Shown here piece after piece: positions 10,340 through 22,505 of a stretch of DNA of 64,000 nt. The position numbers were made by a program, and so were the translations under genes. Source of the DNA: Acestrorhynchus altus (Eukaryota; Chordata; Actinopteri; Characiformes; Acestrorhynchidae); assembly GCA_034509495.1 (NCBI GenBank), contig CM067505.1, forward strand, positions 11,311,067 to 11,375,066, in the 5' to 3' direction. The stretch's first letter is position 1, and the number at the start of each line of letters is the position of its first letter. The notes beneath the pieces were generated by a model, which worked only from the letters and a program-made list of their open reading frames with translations, was not told where the DNA came from and did no database searches.

Positions 10340-10385
10340 GTTATCCCCAGAGCTGCAGCGCTGAGATAAGGGCAGAGAGGATAAC
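10340..10385 (+). promoter_or_regulatory. Cluster of GATA-type motifs
   Basis: GTTATCC (10340-10346), AGATAAG (10364-10370) and GGATAAC (10379-10385) lie within 46 bases. The outer two form a perfect 7-base inverted repeat and the middle one is a consensus WGATAR site. It is about 780 bp downstream of the start codon, a usual place for a first-intron enhancer. Motif evidence only. Confidence 0.35.
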
Positions 10386-10389
10386 GGGC

Positions 10390-10975
10390 CGACACACAGT
10401 TTACACACAGGCTACACACGGCTTACACGCAGTTTACACCTGGGCTACACACAGCTTAAACATGGCGCAACACGTCTTACACATAGTTTACACACATGCT
10501 ACACGTGGCTTACACTTGGGCTACACGGTTTACACATGGGCTTACACACAGTCTACATATGGGCTACACATGGCTTACATACAGTTTACACATGGGCCGA
10601 CACTCAGTTTACACATATCTTAAACACAACTTAAACATGGGCTATGCACGGGCTAACATATAGCTTAAACATGGGCTGCTCACAGTTTACCCATGGGTTA
10701 CACATGTTGCACACAGGTTAAACATGGGCTACACCAGGCCTACACAGTTGCTACATACAGCTTAAACACGGGCAACCCCCAGCTTAAATAGGCTGCACAC
10801 GTTTTACACATGGGCTATACATGGGTTACACACAGTATAAACGCAGCTTAAACAAGGACCACACACAGCTTACACACAACTTCAACATGGGCTACACGTT
10901 TGTTACATGCACACTACACATGGACTGCACAGGTTACACATGGGCCTACACAGGGGCTACACAAGCCAGTGCAGG
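10390..10975. repeat. Degenerate minisatellite of TTACACA/GGGCTACACA units
   Basis: Nearly 600 bp of short modules of about 10-12 bases. Modules such as AGTTTACACA, GGGCTACACA, GGCTTACACA and AGCTTAAACATG alternate in no strict order. No module is exact over the array, so this looks like an old satellite rather than a recent expansion. It lacks constant repeats and unique spacers, so it is not a CRISPR. Confidence 0.8.
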
Positions 10976-11419
10976 CTAAACAACAAAGAATTACAAGAAT
11001 TGTTTCATTAAGCCTCACAAAAAGGAAGTGGAGCATTTGAACTAATATCAGATGAGTAAACCAAACACATTGTAATCTTGCAGTCAGGTATCAACATGTT
11101 CTCATATTTGAGTGAGAGTGTGAGGAGAGTATTTACATTTCAGCACCTCTCTGCATTTGTGTAACCAGAGGATGTGCTGGTGACCTGCAAAAAGCTCATA
11201 TCCAAGCATTTTTTCACAACATCTTTTATGTGATGTGACTGGGCAAGACACGACGTGTGGCTGTTAAATTATGCAGAAAAAATGGTGGAATGACCCTTTA
11301 AAGCTGTTGTACTCACTGCTTTACATTTGATGCATCCTTGCGTAAATCCTGGCATTGACACTGATATGGTCAGTGCTGGTGATAAAAGGTGATGAAACAC
11401 TATATTTAGCTGTACATGA

Positions 11420-11870
11420 CCAATCAAAAGTTTTAGAACACCTCATTTTTTTCTGTTTTTAAATGACATTTAAACAGTCCAGAAAATAACCTGAAATGGT
11501 GCAAAATCCAATTACTTCAAATGCTACAAAGGTAAGCATTAAACTACAACTTTCTCCAAAAGACTTCTGGAAACTGAAGAACATTGAGGAGGTCCTGATA
11601 CAGATCCACTACAGTATCAAAAAACAGATTTCTGAGAGTCAACAGCTGGTGGGATTGGTGGCTCACATGACAACACCTTGTAGCAAAGCTTAACACTGGA
11701 TTAGGTCTCAGTTTCAATTGTGAAGTGAAGACTCGTAGGTGCAGATGCAGTGGCAGTAAGAACTCCCATTACAGAAATAATAAGCAAAGCGGGCTTACCT
11801 GGGTCATGCAGCCCTGGTAGTGGACTAATGGGAAAAAAGTGGTGCTCTGAAACTTTTGTCTGGTAGTGTA
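11420..11870 (+). pseudogene. Tc1-like relic with recognisable ends
   Basis: Starts GACCAATCAAAAGTTTTAGA and ends GAAACTTTTGTCTGGTAGTGTA, an inverted pair of Tc1-type termini. Between them, pieces of a transposase N-terminus are visible in shifted frames. The element is only about 450 bp, so most of the transposase is gone. Confidence 0.6.
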
Positions 11871-13884
11871 TGTGCAATTGTTTTAAATATTGTGTTTCAC
11901 AGAGCACATTATATGGTATCAGCATTGTCTGCACAGCACTACTAGCCATCGGTGCTCCCTTTGTCAAACGACACGTATTTGGCCTTTTATTGTTAGCTAG
12001 TCTGTTTTGCAACAGGTGACTATGAACGATAGTTTGTGTGTGGATCAGTCACTTCTCTCCACTGCTCCGTATTTCTTTGTTTTAGCCACTGACACATGCA
12101 GTGAGGGTCAGGTGAAAACGATAAGAAGGAAACCTCCCAAATGCCCTTTTGCAGCAACCCCCCACACCCCTTGTTCTAAACCATCATTCAAGCCTCCATC
12201 CTGTGCCATTGTTATAGTGACTTTAGTCTTTGGTCAGTTGAGACATACCCCCCCCCCCTCTTTTTTCAGCCCCCATTGTTTATTGGAAACTGAGGGCATG
12301 CTTTTAGCAAAGAAGGCAGAGTGACTCCAGTTTAATATGTAGCCATACATGACTGACAATCTGCTGATGGTTTTGGTTAAGAAGAGTGAACCTAAAGGAA
12401 CATGCAGAGCTCGATTGGTGTAGTACGTAACACCACCCTCCTGGTGGTGGTTTTTTTCAGATTCATTATAAGCACATTGTCAAGCACATCCTCTTGCCTG
12501 TGTAGCATCAGTTGAATGCTAAAAATGTTAACATATATTCAGTGGTGTCCATCGGGTAATTGAAAATGTAATAGCCAATTGATCAATTCATTGATAATTT
12601 GATAATTATTTTAAGGTTATGCCAGCCTTAATATCTACATACACTGAAACACTCTCAGGACCTTTCAGAGAGTGAATACATATTACCCACAGCATGTTTT
12701 AATCACAAATAATTAGAATCAAAGCTTCCTGCAAGTAATTGTTTTTTTTACAGCAGTGAGTGTTTGCACGCAGCAAGTGAAGTCATAATCATCAGCTTCA
12801 AAAAATACATATCCTCTGTAGGTGTACTAAAGTTCAACTGTGTCATAACTGAAAAGTCTGCCAAGTGTCATGTTTGTTCTCTTCAATTCTTTCTTTTATT
12901 GCTTTCTTGCTCCTGCTGTCTCTGCATTTTCTTTCATTGTGTCTATAACACCTCCTCCCCCAATCCTTTACATTCAGCCAGTCATAGAGTGGACTGTGCC
13001 AGGCTATTGTACTGAGGTCTCCCATTAGTGTCTCAGCCTTGAAGCCCTGCCACCCACCAGTGTTCTTGGAAGAAACGAAGGCAAAAGAGATGAATTTTTG
13101 TGTAGGCTTCAAGATCATCCTCTTTCTAACCCATCCACATTCCCATGGACTTGCAGAGAGAGTTTTTTTATACTGATGTTCTTTAATTTTCTCTCCATGG
13201 TTTTCTCACACCTGACCTTTTTTTCTGGGAAAAGACACAGAAACATCTTTTTCTTCATCTTGCTCCTATAGCACTGCTGTATGGTGTCTTTTACTTGAAC
13301 ACTGGTTCCTTTCTTAGTGAAACATCATGATTTTATTGCCATCTTTATCTTCAGAAGCTTAATGCTTGTTAAGCTTTCTCTTGTACCATTGGTGACACTG
13401 AGGTCTTTTTACATTGTGGTTTTACAGATGGAGGAATATGGAGGTGTATGATGCATGAGTGAATGTGTCTTTGAATAGACAAATTAAATCGTTACTCTAA
13501 TGTTCACCTCAAAGAACTTGATCATTTAAGGCCCTGGTAATCTAATTACAAACAATACATTTGTGCAGTTGATGGGGAAGCACATTTTTTTCATCTGTGA
13601 GGAGTTCATTTCAGTTAACTTAATTAACTCTTCACATTAGTGTGTTAAAATACCATTGACATTTTGAGTTCACAATTAGAGGCATAATAATTCAGTATAT
13701 ACTAAGAATGGCTATTTGTTTAAAACATTGAAGAAGGGAAGCATGTGAAAGCATTTTTATTTTTATTTTTTATTCTCTAGGGTAAATGGAGGGTGACTTG
13801 GAGCAAAATAAGTTATTTGATTAAAAAAAGTCATAAGCATTGATCATTTTCCCTCATTTGTTCACCTGGTGTGGAGAATTGAAA
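11871..13884. other. Intronic DNA with no gene found
   Basis: Contains a short C-run at 12248-12259 and CCACCCTCCTGGTGGTGG at 12432, a potential small hairpin. Otherwise nothing supported. Confidence 0.45.
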
Positions 13885-14291
13885 TTACGGTCATGCCCAC
13901 AGTTTTGCAGGTTTGAATCCAGGTTCATGCTGCTCACCATTGGCAGCCGGGTTCTAGAGGGAGAGAAATTGGCTTGCTCTCTCTTGGGAGGAAGGGTACA
14001 TACACATACAAGTGACACATATGGCGCAGGTGTCTGCCGACTTTGCGTCAGAACCCAGGATCCTGTGTTCTCCTCCAAGCATGATGGCTGCCCAGCAATG
14101 ATGCAAATGGCGGCAGTTCGAAAAGGGGTGGTAGGCATCCGTCACATGACTCGGAGGAAACAATCTCTCCCCCCGGTGCCGAGAGCAGGGCACGTGATGT
14201 TGGGAGACAACTTAGGGGGATGGGTAATTGACATGTCTAAATTAGTAGGGGTGAAAATTGGAAAATGGCATAAACAATAAATTAAAAAAAA
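13885..14291 (+). repeat. tRNA-derived SINE with A-rich tail
   Basis: A B-box-like GGTTTGAATCC lies at 13910-13920 near the 5' end. A conserved body follows (CATGCTGCTCACCATTGGCA, GGCAGTTCGAAAAGG, CTCGGAGGAAACA, TTGGGAGACAAC, TGACATGTCTAAATTAG), and it ends at AATAAATTAAAAAAAAA. From memory this matches a SINE common in otophysan fish. A head, body and A-rich tail in order support retroposition. The 146-codon frame across it is incidental. Confidence 0.65.
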
Positions 14292-15565
14292 ATGTACGGT
14301 CATGTCTCAGTTTTGCAACTAGAGAGATTTTTATAGTGTATAGAAGGAACTTCCAAAGGGGAACAGGAAGGCCTAAATGTTGCTGCTGTCATGGCTGCTG
14401 GTGTTCTTTCTGTTTGATGGTTTGAGTTTTGTTTGTGTGGGTGCGTTTGTTTTTGTTTTTGCTTTTTGTAACATTGCCTGGCTGCAGTTCTGCAGTATCA
14501 GACATTTACTTGGCCAGTGTAGTATATTTATAACAGTTTTGCAAATAGGAATACACTGTTGATTGAGATATAGATTCATCAAACCCCTCACCACTAGTGG
14601 TAGCCAGTATAACGGAATGATTTTCTGCTCTGAACAACTGCATATTTTGTCAAGTTATTTAATAATATATTTTATTTAATAATAATTATATTTTACATTT
14701 GCAAGCATTTAAATCAGGGTACACATTCAATTGGTTTATGCAAGTTTCTTAGAAATGAAATATTGTGAGAAAGTTTATGAAACATGTTATTTTTGCCATT
14801 TGGTACTGCCATGACCACTTCCATGAATACTCAGATGACAGAAATGCACATAGAGGCTGACACTGTACAGCTGATTGCTCTTAAATTCTTGGGCTGTGCC
14901 CAGTTTCCTAGGCCGAGTGTTCCAAGTGGCAGGAGTGTCATAACTGCTGCTATTTGGAGAGCTTTACTGGCCTAGGTTTACTGTATGGTCTTTCTGGTCA
15001 GTGTCAACTCTTACATCCTTCTTTCCAAATGAAGGGAATTCCCTATTTAGTCATGCGGAAGTAACTGAAACAAATTTATATATGTACCAATGCAATTCAT
15101 ATGTAGTCAAATTTGAAATAAGAATTGTGACTTTGACTTCGAAAGTGACATTAACAAAAGTAGTTTTTCATCTACTCAAAAATATATCTATAACTAGTGG
15201 TAATAGGCTAGAGTCTACAGTTACCCTTGATCTGAGGGTGTACTCACACAAGGGACTGTTTTCTTGGCTGAGCATGACCACCCCCCACCCCCCACCCCAC
15301 CCATTATGCTGGCCTGTGTTCGCACTTTGTTTAATGTTGTGGGCCTGACCATGCTTACATCATCATCACAATACGGCTTTCTGTGATGAAGAAAAGTAAC
15401 CCTACCAGATCAGCTTTGCCTGCTCAATTTAAAGATGCACAGTTAAAGTACCCTGTACTACCACAATATTAAACAGATGCTTCCTTTTTGTTCAAAATGC
15501 ATTTTGTCCTCTTACAAAAACAGTTATGAATGGACATGCTTATTCATGATATAATAATTATAATA
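14292..15565. other. Intronic DNA with no gene found
   Basis: Only a C-rich run near 15280-15302 stands out. Confidence 0.45.
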
Positions 15566-15609
15566 ATTCTTCTTCTTCTTCTTCTTCTTCTTCTTCTTCT
15601 TCTTCTTCA
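15566..15609. repeat. (TTC)n microsatellite
   Basis: About 14 TTC units; purine/pyrimidine mirror sequence able to form triplex DNA. Confidence 0.9.
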
Positions 15610-18600
15610 GTATTGTACTGTGTATTTTAAACTGAAGCAAGTTTTGCATTTTGTTAAAAGTGGTTTTAGCCATTCTGATACATGACCCTCCCACATGCCT
15701 TAATTATTCATTATTTATTTATGCATTATGCAACACAGTGATGTTCGTGCATCACATATAAAACATTTTTACCACTGGAGCCATGTTTCAGTTACATGCC
15801 TGGGCACATATGCCTGTACTGGTACTTGTAATATGCAATGGAACATGTAAATGCATTTTCATATAGAACAGCTACAAAACACTCTGTTACCTAGATAAAA
15901 CATGCAACACGAAAACAAGACATTTGGAAATGCACCCAACTACACCAAACATTCACATACACTAAAGCTGAACATTTCTCCATTGGCTTACATTGACAGT
16001 GTGCTATGATTGGAGGCATGTTCTTGTTAAGGTTGAAATTTTGAAATAATATTCAAGGCATTGGTGATATTAAAAATTCTATACAGAGATGTAGATTTGC
16101 CTTTGAAACCTTGCTTACATGCTTGTTGTAATAGTATATTGATTCCTAGCCAAACAGAATGAAATACCACTGCATTGCAGATTTTGCTGTTCTCCCAATT
16201 CAATTTCTCAGGAGTCCACTACAGGACCAGTGTTGAGATCCACTTGTGTAGTCCACCCTTATGAAAAATTTATGGGGGCATGACTGACTGGTAATAATGG
16301 GATTGTTCAGATGTTGATTGTTCAACCATTCAGATGTTTTTCTTTCATTGAAAGGAAAAGGCTTTAATCACGAGTGTTGCAAAACTTATTCCAAGTATCT
16401 GTTAGTAGCCAATTAATATCAACCTTTGCCATCATTTTTTAAACCCGAAAAATTGGAAATTAAGGCACTATCAATATTTTGACTGTAACTATTGCTGAAC
16501 TGTTTAGAATCAGAATCACCTTGACAGTTGTCAACCAACGTTACCTTGGTCAGCCTACAAAAAGATGTCCTTCATAAATTACTGTCAGAGAATGCAGACA
16601 GAATGTTCTCTAATCTAACTGAGGCTGTGCAGGCATCTGCAGCTGGGACGGTAGCTATGCTGACAATACACATCTCCTTGGCAAGCTGGAGAAATGAGGC
16701 AGTCCAATGTCTGTCTATATGCCAGGCCCAGTGGTTGGTGTGAGTGTCCTAGAGGAGAAGGATTTCGGGGAGGGAGTGGATTAAGACCATGGTGGAATGG
16801 GGGCTTTGGCTCATATTTGAGCAATGAGTCATACTACATGGACAAAAAAGCAGTACCTAGCCAGAGGCTGCAAGTAGCTGTTTTAGCAGCTCTAAAAAAA
16901 TACCACCCAAACACATCTTAAGACAGGTTTGTGCAAGCGCATGTTCACAAATGCATGCAATGGTTTAATGCTGTTGATTGATATAGAAGAATGTGCCATG
17001 AGCCATAATAAAATAGGATGAATGATGTTCTTGGCCCAGAGCTTTAGACAGGATTGTTGTGTAAATACAACCTAAATGGCACGTGTGTGCACGCGTATGC
17101 GTTTGTTTTTAGGTGGTTTTGTAAATAGCTGTTTAGGATTTACGTCTTGGAATTTGCATTCCTGCGTGTGTGTTTGTGTTTGGTTTCAGCGTAATACAGG
17201 TTGCCGTATTCATTAACACATTGCATTACCTTATATGACAAGCAGAGCAAAACAGTGCAATTACCGGGACTGTAAAGTGGTCTCTACCATAATAGCCCAC
17301 TCGCAGTCTATTTGTCTTTGTCTTTTCTTTATTTTATTCCCTCTCTCTTTTCTTCCTTTTCCCACTAGTTCCTACCTACCCCCAGTTCACTGCCCATTAT
17401 TGCCCTTTTCTTCTCCAGCTGTCTTTCATTTACCTTCACCTGTATCTTGTTATCGCCTCTCTTACTCTATTGATTGCCTTTTCTGTCTTCCTTTCCTCTC
17501 ACGTCTTTCTTGCAGGCCAAAAGCCCAGCAAATCCCAGTGCTCAGCAAAGATGTTTACTCATCTTGTTTAGACTAGCACAGAAAACGACCGTGGCCTTTA
17601 AAGTGTGGTTTGTTGATATGCATTTCATTTTGGCGCTGTTTTGATGTTGTAAACCAGTGTTACCTCCTATTGGCTGTTGGGAAATTGACTTTGATTGAAA
17701 AGTATTTGCTGCAGTGGTTTACAGATTGCTTTACATAGAAATAAATACCTCAACTAGACAAAAAGCTGTCATATGGTATTGAGGTATTAAAACATATCAT
17801 TTGGCATCCTCAGTCAAAGGTCTTGACCTTTGACCTCCTTTTCATTTCATTGTTACTTTCTCTCTACTTCTGCTAAAGTCAGATATTGGCACTGGTGTTC
17901 TACGGTTGTATGCATAAGCTACTGCTTTATTGTTCGATTTTTAAGATCAAGAGGACTGAAATAACAATAACATTCAGTGAGATAAAATAGCTCCATTATA
18001 TCAGACACCCCACTAGTCAAACACCATTACACTATGCCCTTCCATCATAATAGTAGAGGAACAGTTCGTAATCATCATTTACAAGCAGCAGCATAAACAT
18101 TAGGCGATGTTACAGATTAAATAATTCCATGGCTGCACACTCTGGCAAAGCTGTTAAATATTAAGAACTCAGTATTATGTAAAGTTGAACTTTGTTTCAT
18201 ATTTCACTTTGTGTTGCAATTATCTGTTCCACCTTAAATGGTGCAGCAGATCATGCCTTATTGGTTGGTCTAATCCATGTATCAAACCATGCCATGTGAA
18301 TAACTGTGAAATCTCCAGCATTTAGCTGGATTCATGTGTTATGATTACTACAAAAATCACAAATTATAGTTAAAAATAACTCATATCAGTTCATTTTGGC
18401 AGTCTGACATGCATGCTTTTATGTCTTATAGGCACTGGCATCGTTGCTAGGTTACATGTGAATGTTGTGGATTAATACTTGAGAGCTTCTGTCAGAGTAC
18501 CATTATTTTGCATTATTGGCACTCCTAGAAAGTTTCAGCTATTCCAGGTTTGGAATGAATGATGTTATAATAAATGTTTGTTATATTTTGTATGTTGTTT

Positions 18601-19398
18601 GTATCTTCTCTCACTCTTTCCCTTTCTCTTTTTTCTCTTTCACTGTCACACCCATTTCTCTCACAGTTTTAATGTACAATTTGACAACACAAATTATTTT
18701 AATCCTCCTCCTGTTCTGTTCTGTGAATCTTGCCAGAGTAATTCTCCTTAATTACAAAGAATATGTAAATACAGTAAACGATCATGCCAGAGATAACAGG
18801 CTCTTCACCATTTCCTCTCATCCAGAGCTGCTCTCTCATCTGTTCCGGATGCAGCCCCAATCATCTGTCACTCTCAGACACGGCAACATTCCGCAGCTAT
18901 CACTGGAAAGCTGTCAGAGGAAGACATGTTTATTCTTCATGTCTCGCTCTTCTCTTTTATTCGCTTGCCCCTTTGAAGCCTCACTTCTCCCACTTCTCTC
19001 TCTAAGGTGCTTTCCACAAACCTTTGCAGTGTGTGTGCCTGTGTTTGCTCTTTCACTGAAGCAGAACGGGGTACTGGCATCACTGGTGTTCCTGCTGGGA
19101 GACACCACACACATGTGATTGATTAATGGAATTAGCATATAATTTTTTTTTTTTTTTTAGATAAGTGATGCATTACAATTGAGCCCTCTGTCCCAGAATG
19201 ATGAGGAGCAGTTTGTGCAAGCAGTCTTGGCACTATGTACTATGATTCTTAGTGATTGAGGGATTGATCTTGAAGTTAATATTATTATAATGATCTAGTT
19301 AATAGTACATCATAGATGTGCAGAGTTTCTGATCTGCACAACAATGTGCAATCACTCACACTTGCAAAATACACACCAAATACATGTGGATCTCCTGG

Positions 19399-19400
<2 letters not shown>
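15610..19400. other. Intronic DNA, mostly unassigned
   Basis: No gene. A somewhat GC-richer stretch at 16528-16921 holds overlapping open frames without family resemblance. A T-rich/C-rich tract lies at 17300-17520. Nothing else is supported. Confidence 0.4.

Positions 19401-19470
<70 letters not shown>
19401..19470. repeat. (AT)n microsatellite
   Basis: About 35 AT units, self-complementary and able to extrude a cruciform. Confidence 0.95.
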
Positions 19471-19471
<1 letters not shown>

Positions 19472-21318
19472 CTTTCAACATATGTGGCTTTATTCTTCTT
19501 TATGTATGTTTTGTCTTTTAGTTTCTGTACTGTGAGTCTGATATATAGTTAACCAAAATACATGACCATGGCCTACATGAACAGAACATCAGGTATTGAA
19601 CTACACAATCAAAAAGAGGAATTGCTGCACTTGAGATCAGTAAAAGTCAATGAGCAAGACTTTATCATGTCAGTTTAATTAATCATTGAATAATTATTTT
19701 TGTACTGTACTCACTTTATGTTTGGATTATAGTGAGAGGTTTAATTATAATGAGAAGTTAGATAATAGTTCAGAAAATGACCAAAAAGCCATTTACTTAG
19801 GTTAAAGACTGAATTTTAAGAATTGGCAGCAAGTGGAAATTTATCCCAAAGACAAATACAAACATTTCTTAACACGATTTCTTGTTCCTACTGAAAAGTC
19901 CATCAAATAATCTTCACTTCCATCGCTCTGTTGGTGCCCAGGATGGCAGTCTATACTGAGACACAGTCTTATCTCCTCCTTTGTCTCACCACACTTCCTC
20001 CGAGAATGAGAGTAAAAAACATTTTCTTGAACCTTATGTGGTCTTCTCTAGATTATAGGGTTGATAATGATAATGTTGATAATGTTTGTGGTAATGATGG
20101 TTTCAGCATTTTACATGCTCACAGGAACCATGTTTCTGGTTTCCTAGTTAAATTGGCATTTATGTTACTGCTTTCAGCAAAGTTAAATCCCAATCCTAAA
20201 TCATGCAGGCATTCTTCTTTAAAAATGGATTCACTGGATCCACTGTGTTAGAGCCATATAGGTAGCCCTAAAACAGACTAGCCTTTGAAATGTTGAGGAC
20301 CCCTGTTGACCAGATATTATTTGAGTAGTGGACACTGGTAGTGTGTGTACAGATATGAGAGTATAAAGCACAGTGGTCATGCACGTAAGTGTATCTGCTA
20401 GGTTGGAAAAAAAGCCAACAGCCTCCAAACTAACTATTTTTATCTTTCGACATGTTGCACTAGACATGACCATGGCCATTACAGTTGTAGTTTAGCTGCA
20501 GTAAATGCAGTTAATCATGGATCACTGTTGAATCTACACACTATGACTGGAAATAGTTGAAAAGAGTCTGTACAAACAGTGGTCTAAATATTTAACCCAC
20601 AGTAAGAGGATTGAGAGCCCCATTAATGGCAAAACAAATTGTTTCTTTTTTTTGCAGTGATTCTAAAATGTGGTCATCTTTTTAATTCACACATAATAAA
20701 GCCTAGATTCAACTGTGGTCATGCAAGTGATTTCCATATTGATTCAAATGCTAAATGTTTATGTGGACCTCACTACTTTGAAACCTGATTGGGCAGAGCT
20801 CCAAACTAAACTGTTCTAGTGCTAATGTAGTTTGTACAAAAATGTCAGGTTTTTGTCTCTGTAAAAAGCATATTTATGGTCTATTTTTTATTTGTATATT
20901 TATTATTCTTGTTTGTGGTGTTCTATACTTTTCAAACCAACTAGAAATGAATGGGCCTAAAAATGTCCTTTTTTCTGTCTAACATCAGCAATACTTGTGT
21001 GTGGTTTAATTCAGATGGCAATGGAAATGGAAATGACTTGGGGGAATCTAGTCAAGAGGAAGGAACTGAAACCGGGGGGCTTTGTGAAAGCACCATTCTT
21101 TCCATTGGCCTGCATGTGTGTGAGTGTGCACTTTAGATGTTCAAGCTCGTTATGCCTATTTGGGAGGATCTCTGATATTTTGTTTCAATGGCCATTCACC
21201 ATACTAGAGTTTTTAGGAATGATGTCATCACTGGTTGACCTCTAGTTTCATACACACTAAAAAACTGATGCTGATAAGAGTTTCTCGATACAGTAGCTTT
21301 TAACCCCTGTGCATATAT
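19471..21318. other. Intronic DNA, mostly unassigned
   Basis: At 20290-20345 the phrases GAGGACCCCTGTTGACCAG and ATATTATTTGAGTAGTGGA resemble, on the opposite strand, part of the repeat at 52968-53370. Otherwise empty. Confidence 0.35.
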
Positions 21319-21403
21319 AGACACACACACACACACACACCCACACACACACACCTACACACACACGCACACGCACACACACACACACACACACGCACAC
21401 ACG

Positions 21404-21480
<77 letters not shown>
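21319..21480. repeat. Interrupted (CA)n microsatellite
   Basis: About 160 bp of CA units with periodic CGCA, CCCA and CTA interruptions, then a pure stretch of about 50 bp. The CG interruptions recur as ACACGCACAC modules, suggesting internal duplication. Confidence 0.95.
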
Positions 21481-21483
<3 letters not shown>

Positions 21484-21983
21484 TTTATATATAATATTCA
21501 TGTGAGAAAAACCTTTATTTGAACAGCCTTCAGAATGTTTTCTTCTAGTCATTTTGGACATTTCCCATGCTACAGAAAGCCAAATTCCCTTCTCTGAAAC
21601 TCAAAGAAGTAAACCAAGTATTTAATGAAATTGCTTTAATAATATTTATTATTTAATTTCCACACTTGTTAGTTTTCAGTGTGCAAAGAAAATTTCATTT
21701 TTCTCATGTGATCCAGACAAAAATGTCAGAAATTCAATTTGTATCCTTGGTGTTAGTTTGCCTCAGAAAAATCACGGTATCTTGAAATGCAGCCAAGAAG
21801 AAAGTATGTATTAGCTGTCACCCTGGCAGGTTTATAGATGTATTGCACTGTAGGAGAAATGCAGCAGTTGGGAGTGGGTTTTAAGTAACACTGCTGTGAA
21901 AATGATTTCTCTGCATATGGCAAACCATGTCTTTGGACAGGCATGGACTTTTCAGCTATGCAATAATGCATCTAAAATAACTG

Positions 21984-22290
21984 AATACTGTGATAAAGGT
22001 TTGATAATTTAATAAAAAAAAACTAAACTAACATTTTATATTCATTACACTTGGATTAGTAATATTCAATTACAATTTGAATTAGAATGTTCTAATATTT
22101 TGAGACTCTGGATTTGGATTTCTGGTTGTTATGAGCTATAAGCCATACTGATCAGTAGTCAAACAAAACGAAAAAAGGCTTGAAATGCCTCTTTACATTT
22201 AATTAATGAAAAGGACAGTTTACACTTTTGAATTAAATTGTAATCATAAATGAGCTTTTTAACTATATTTAATTTTTTTTTAGATGCACT
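21984..22290 (+). repeat. Interspersed repeat copy B (pair of 340-602)
   Basis: Contains the same ordered landmarks as 340-602: ATACTGTGA, GGATTAGTAAT, GGATTTCTGGTTGTTATGAG, CTATAAGCCATACTGATCA, AAAAGGCTTGAAATGC and TAGATGCACTAG. Confidence 0.6.
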
Positions 22291-22449
22291 AGTAACTGGA
22301 TTTTGGTTTTAGTAAAGTTCAACAAGATGCTCTGCTCAGTGCAGCGAATTATTGATTGATGACCTGCTCTAATTTTGTGTGTGCTGAATATGAACAAAAC
22401 TGGCTACTGCACATAAATTTAAAAACAGATAATGTTCATGACAACCTGA

Positions 22450-22505
22450 CAGCTTTAGATTGATGGATGAATAGATGAACTTTATTCCCCAAGGAAAGTG
22501 TAGAT
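22450..22505 (-). repeat. LINE 3' end fragment
   Basis: AGATGAACTTTATTCCCCAA is the reverse of the terminal hairpin and polyadenylation segment of L2/Rex-type LINEs. No coding part is attached. Confidence 0.4.

Noticed and set aside
10390..10975. Possible CRISPR or coding repeat array
   Set aside because: Modules are short, variable and not separated by unique spacers, and no frame stays open.
13840..14280. A 146-codon frame as a gene
   Set aside because: It coincides with the limits of a SINE copy.
18516..19118. A 200-codon frame, the longest in the window
   Set aside because: Composition-driven, rich in F, S and L from a T-rich/C-rich stretch; no domain, no splice context and no family resemblance.
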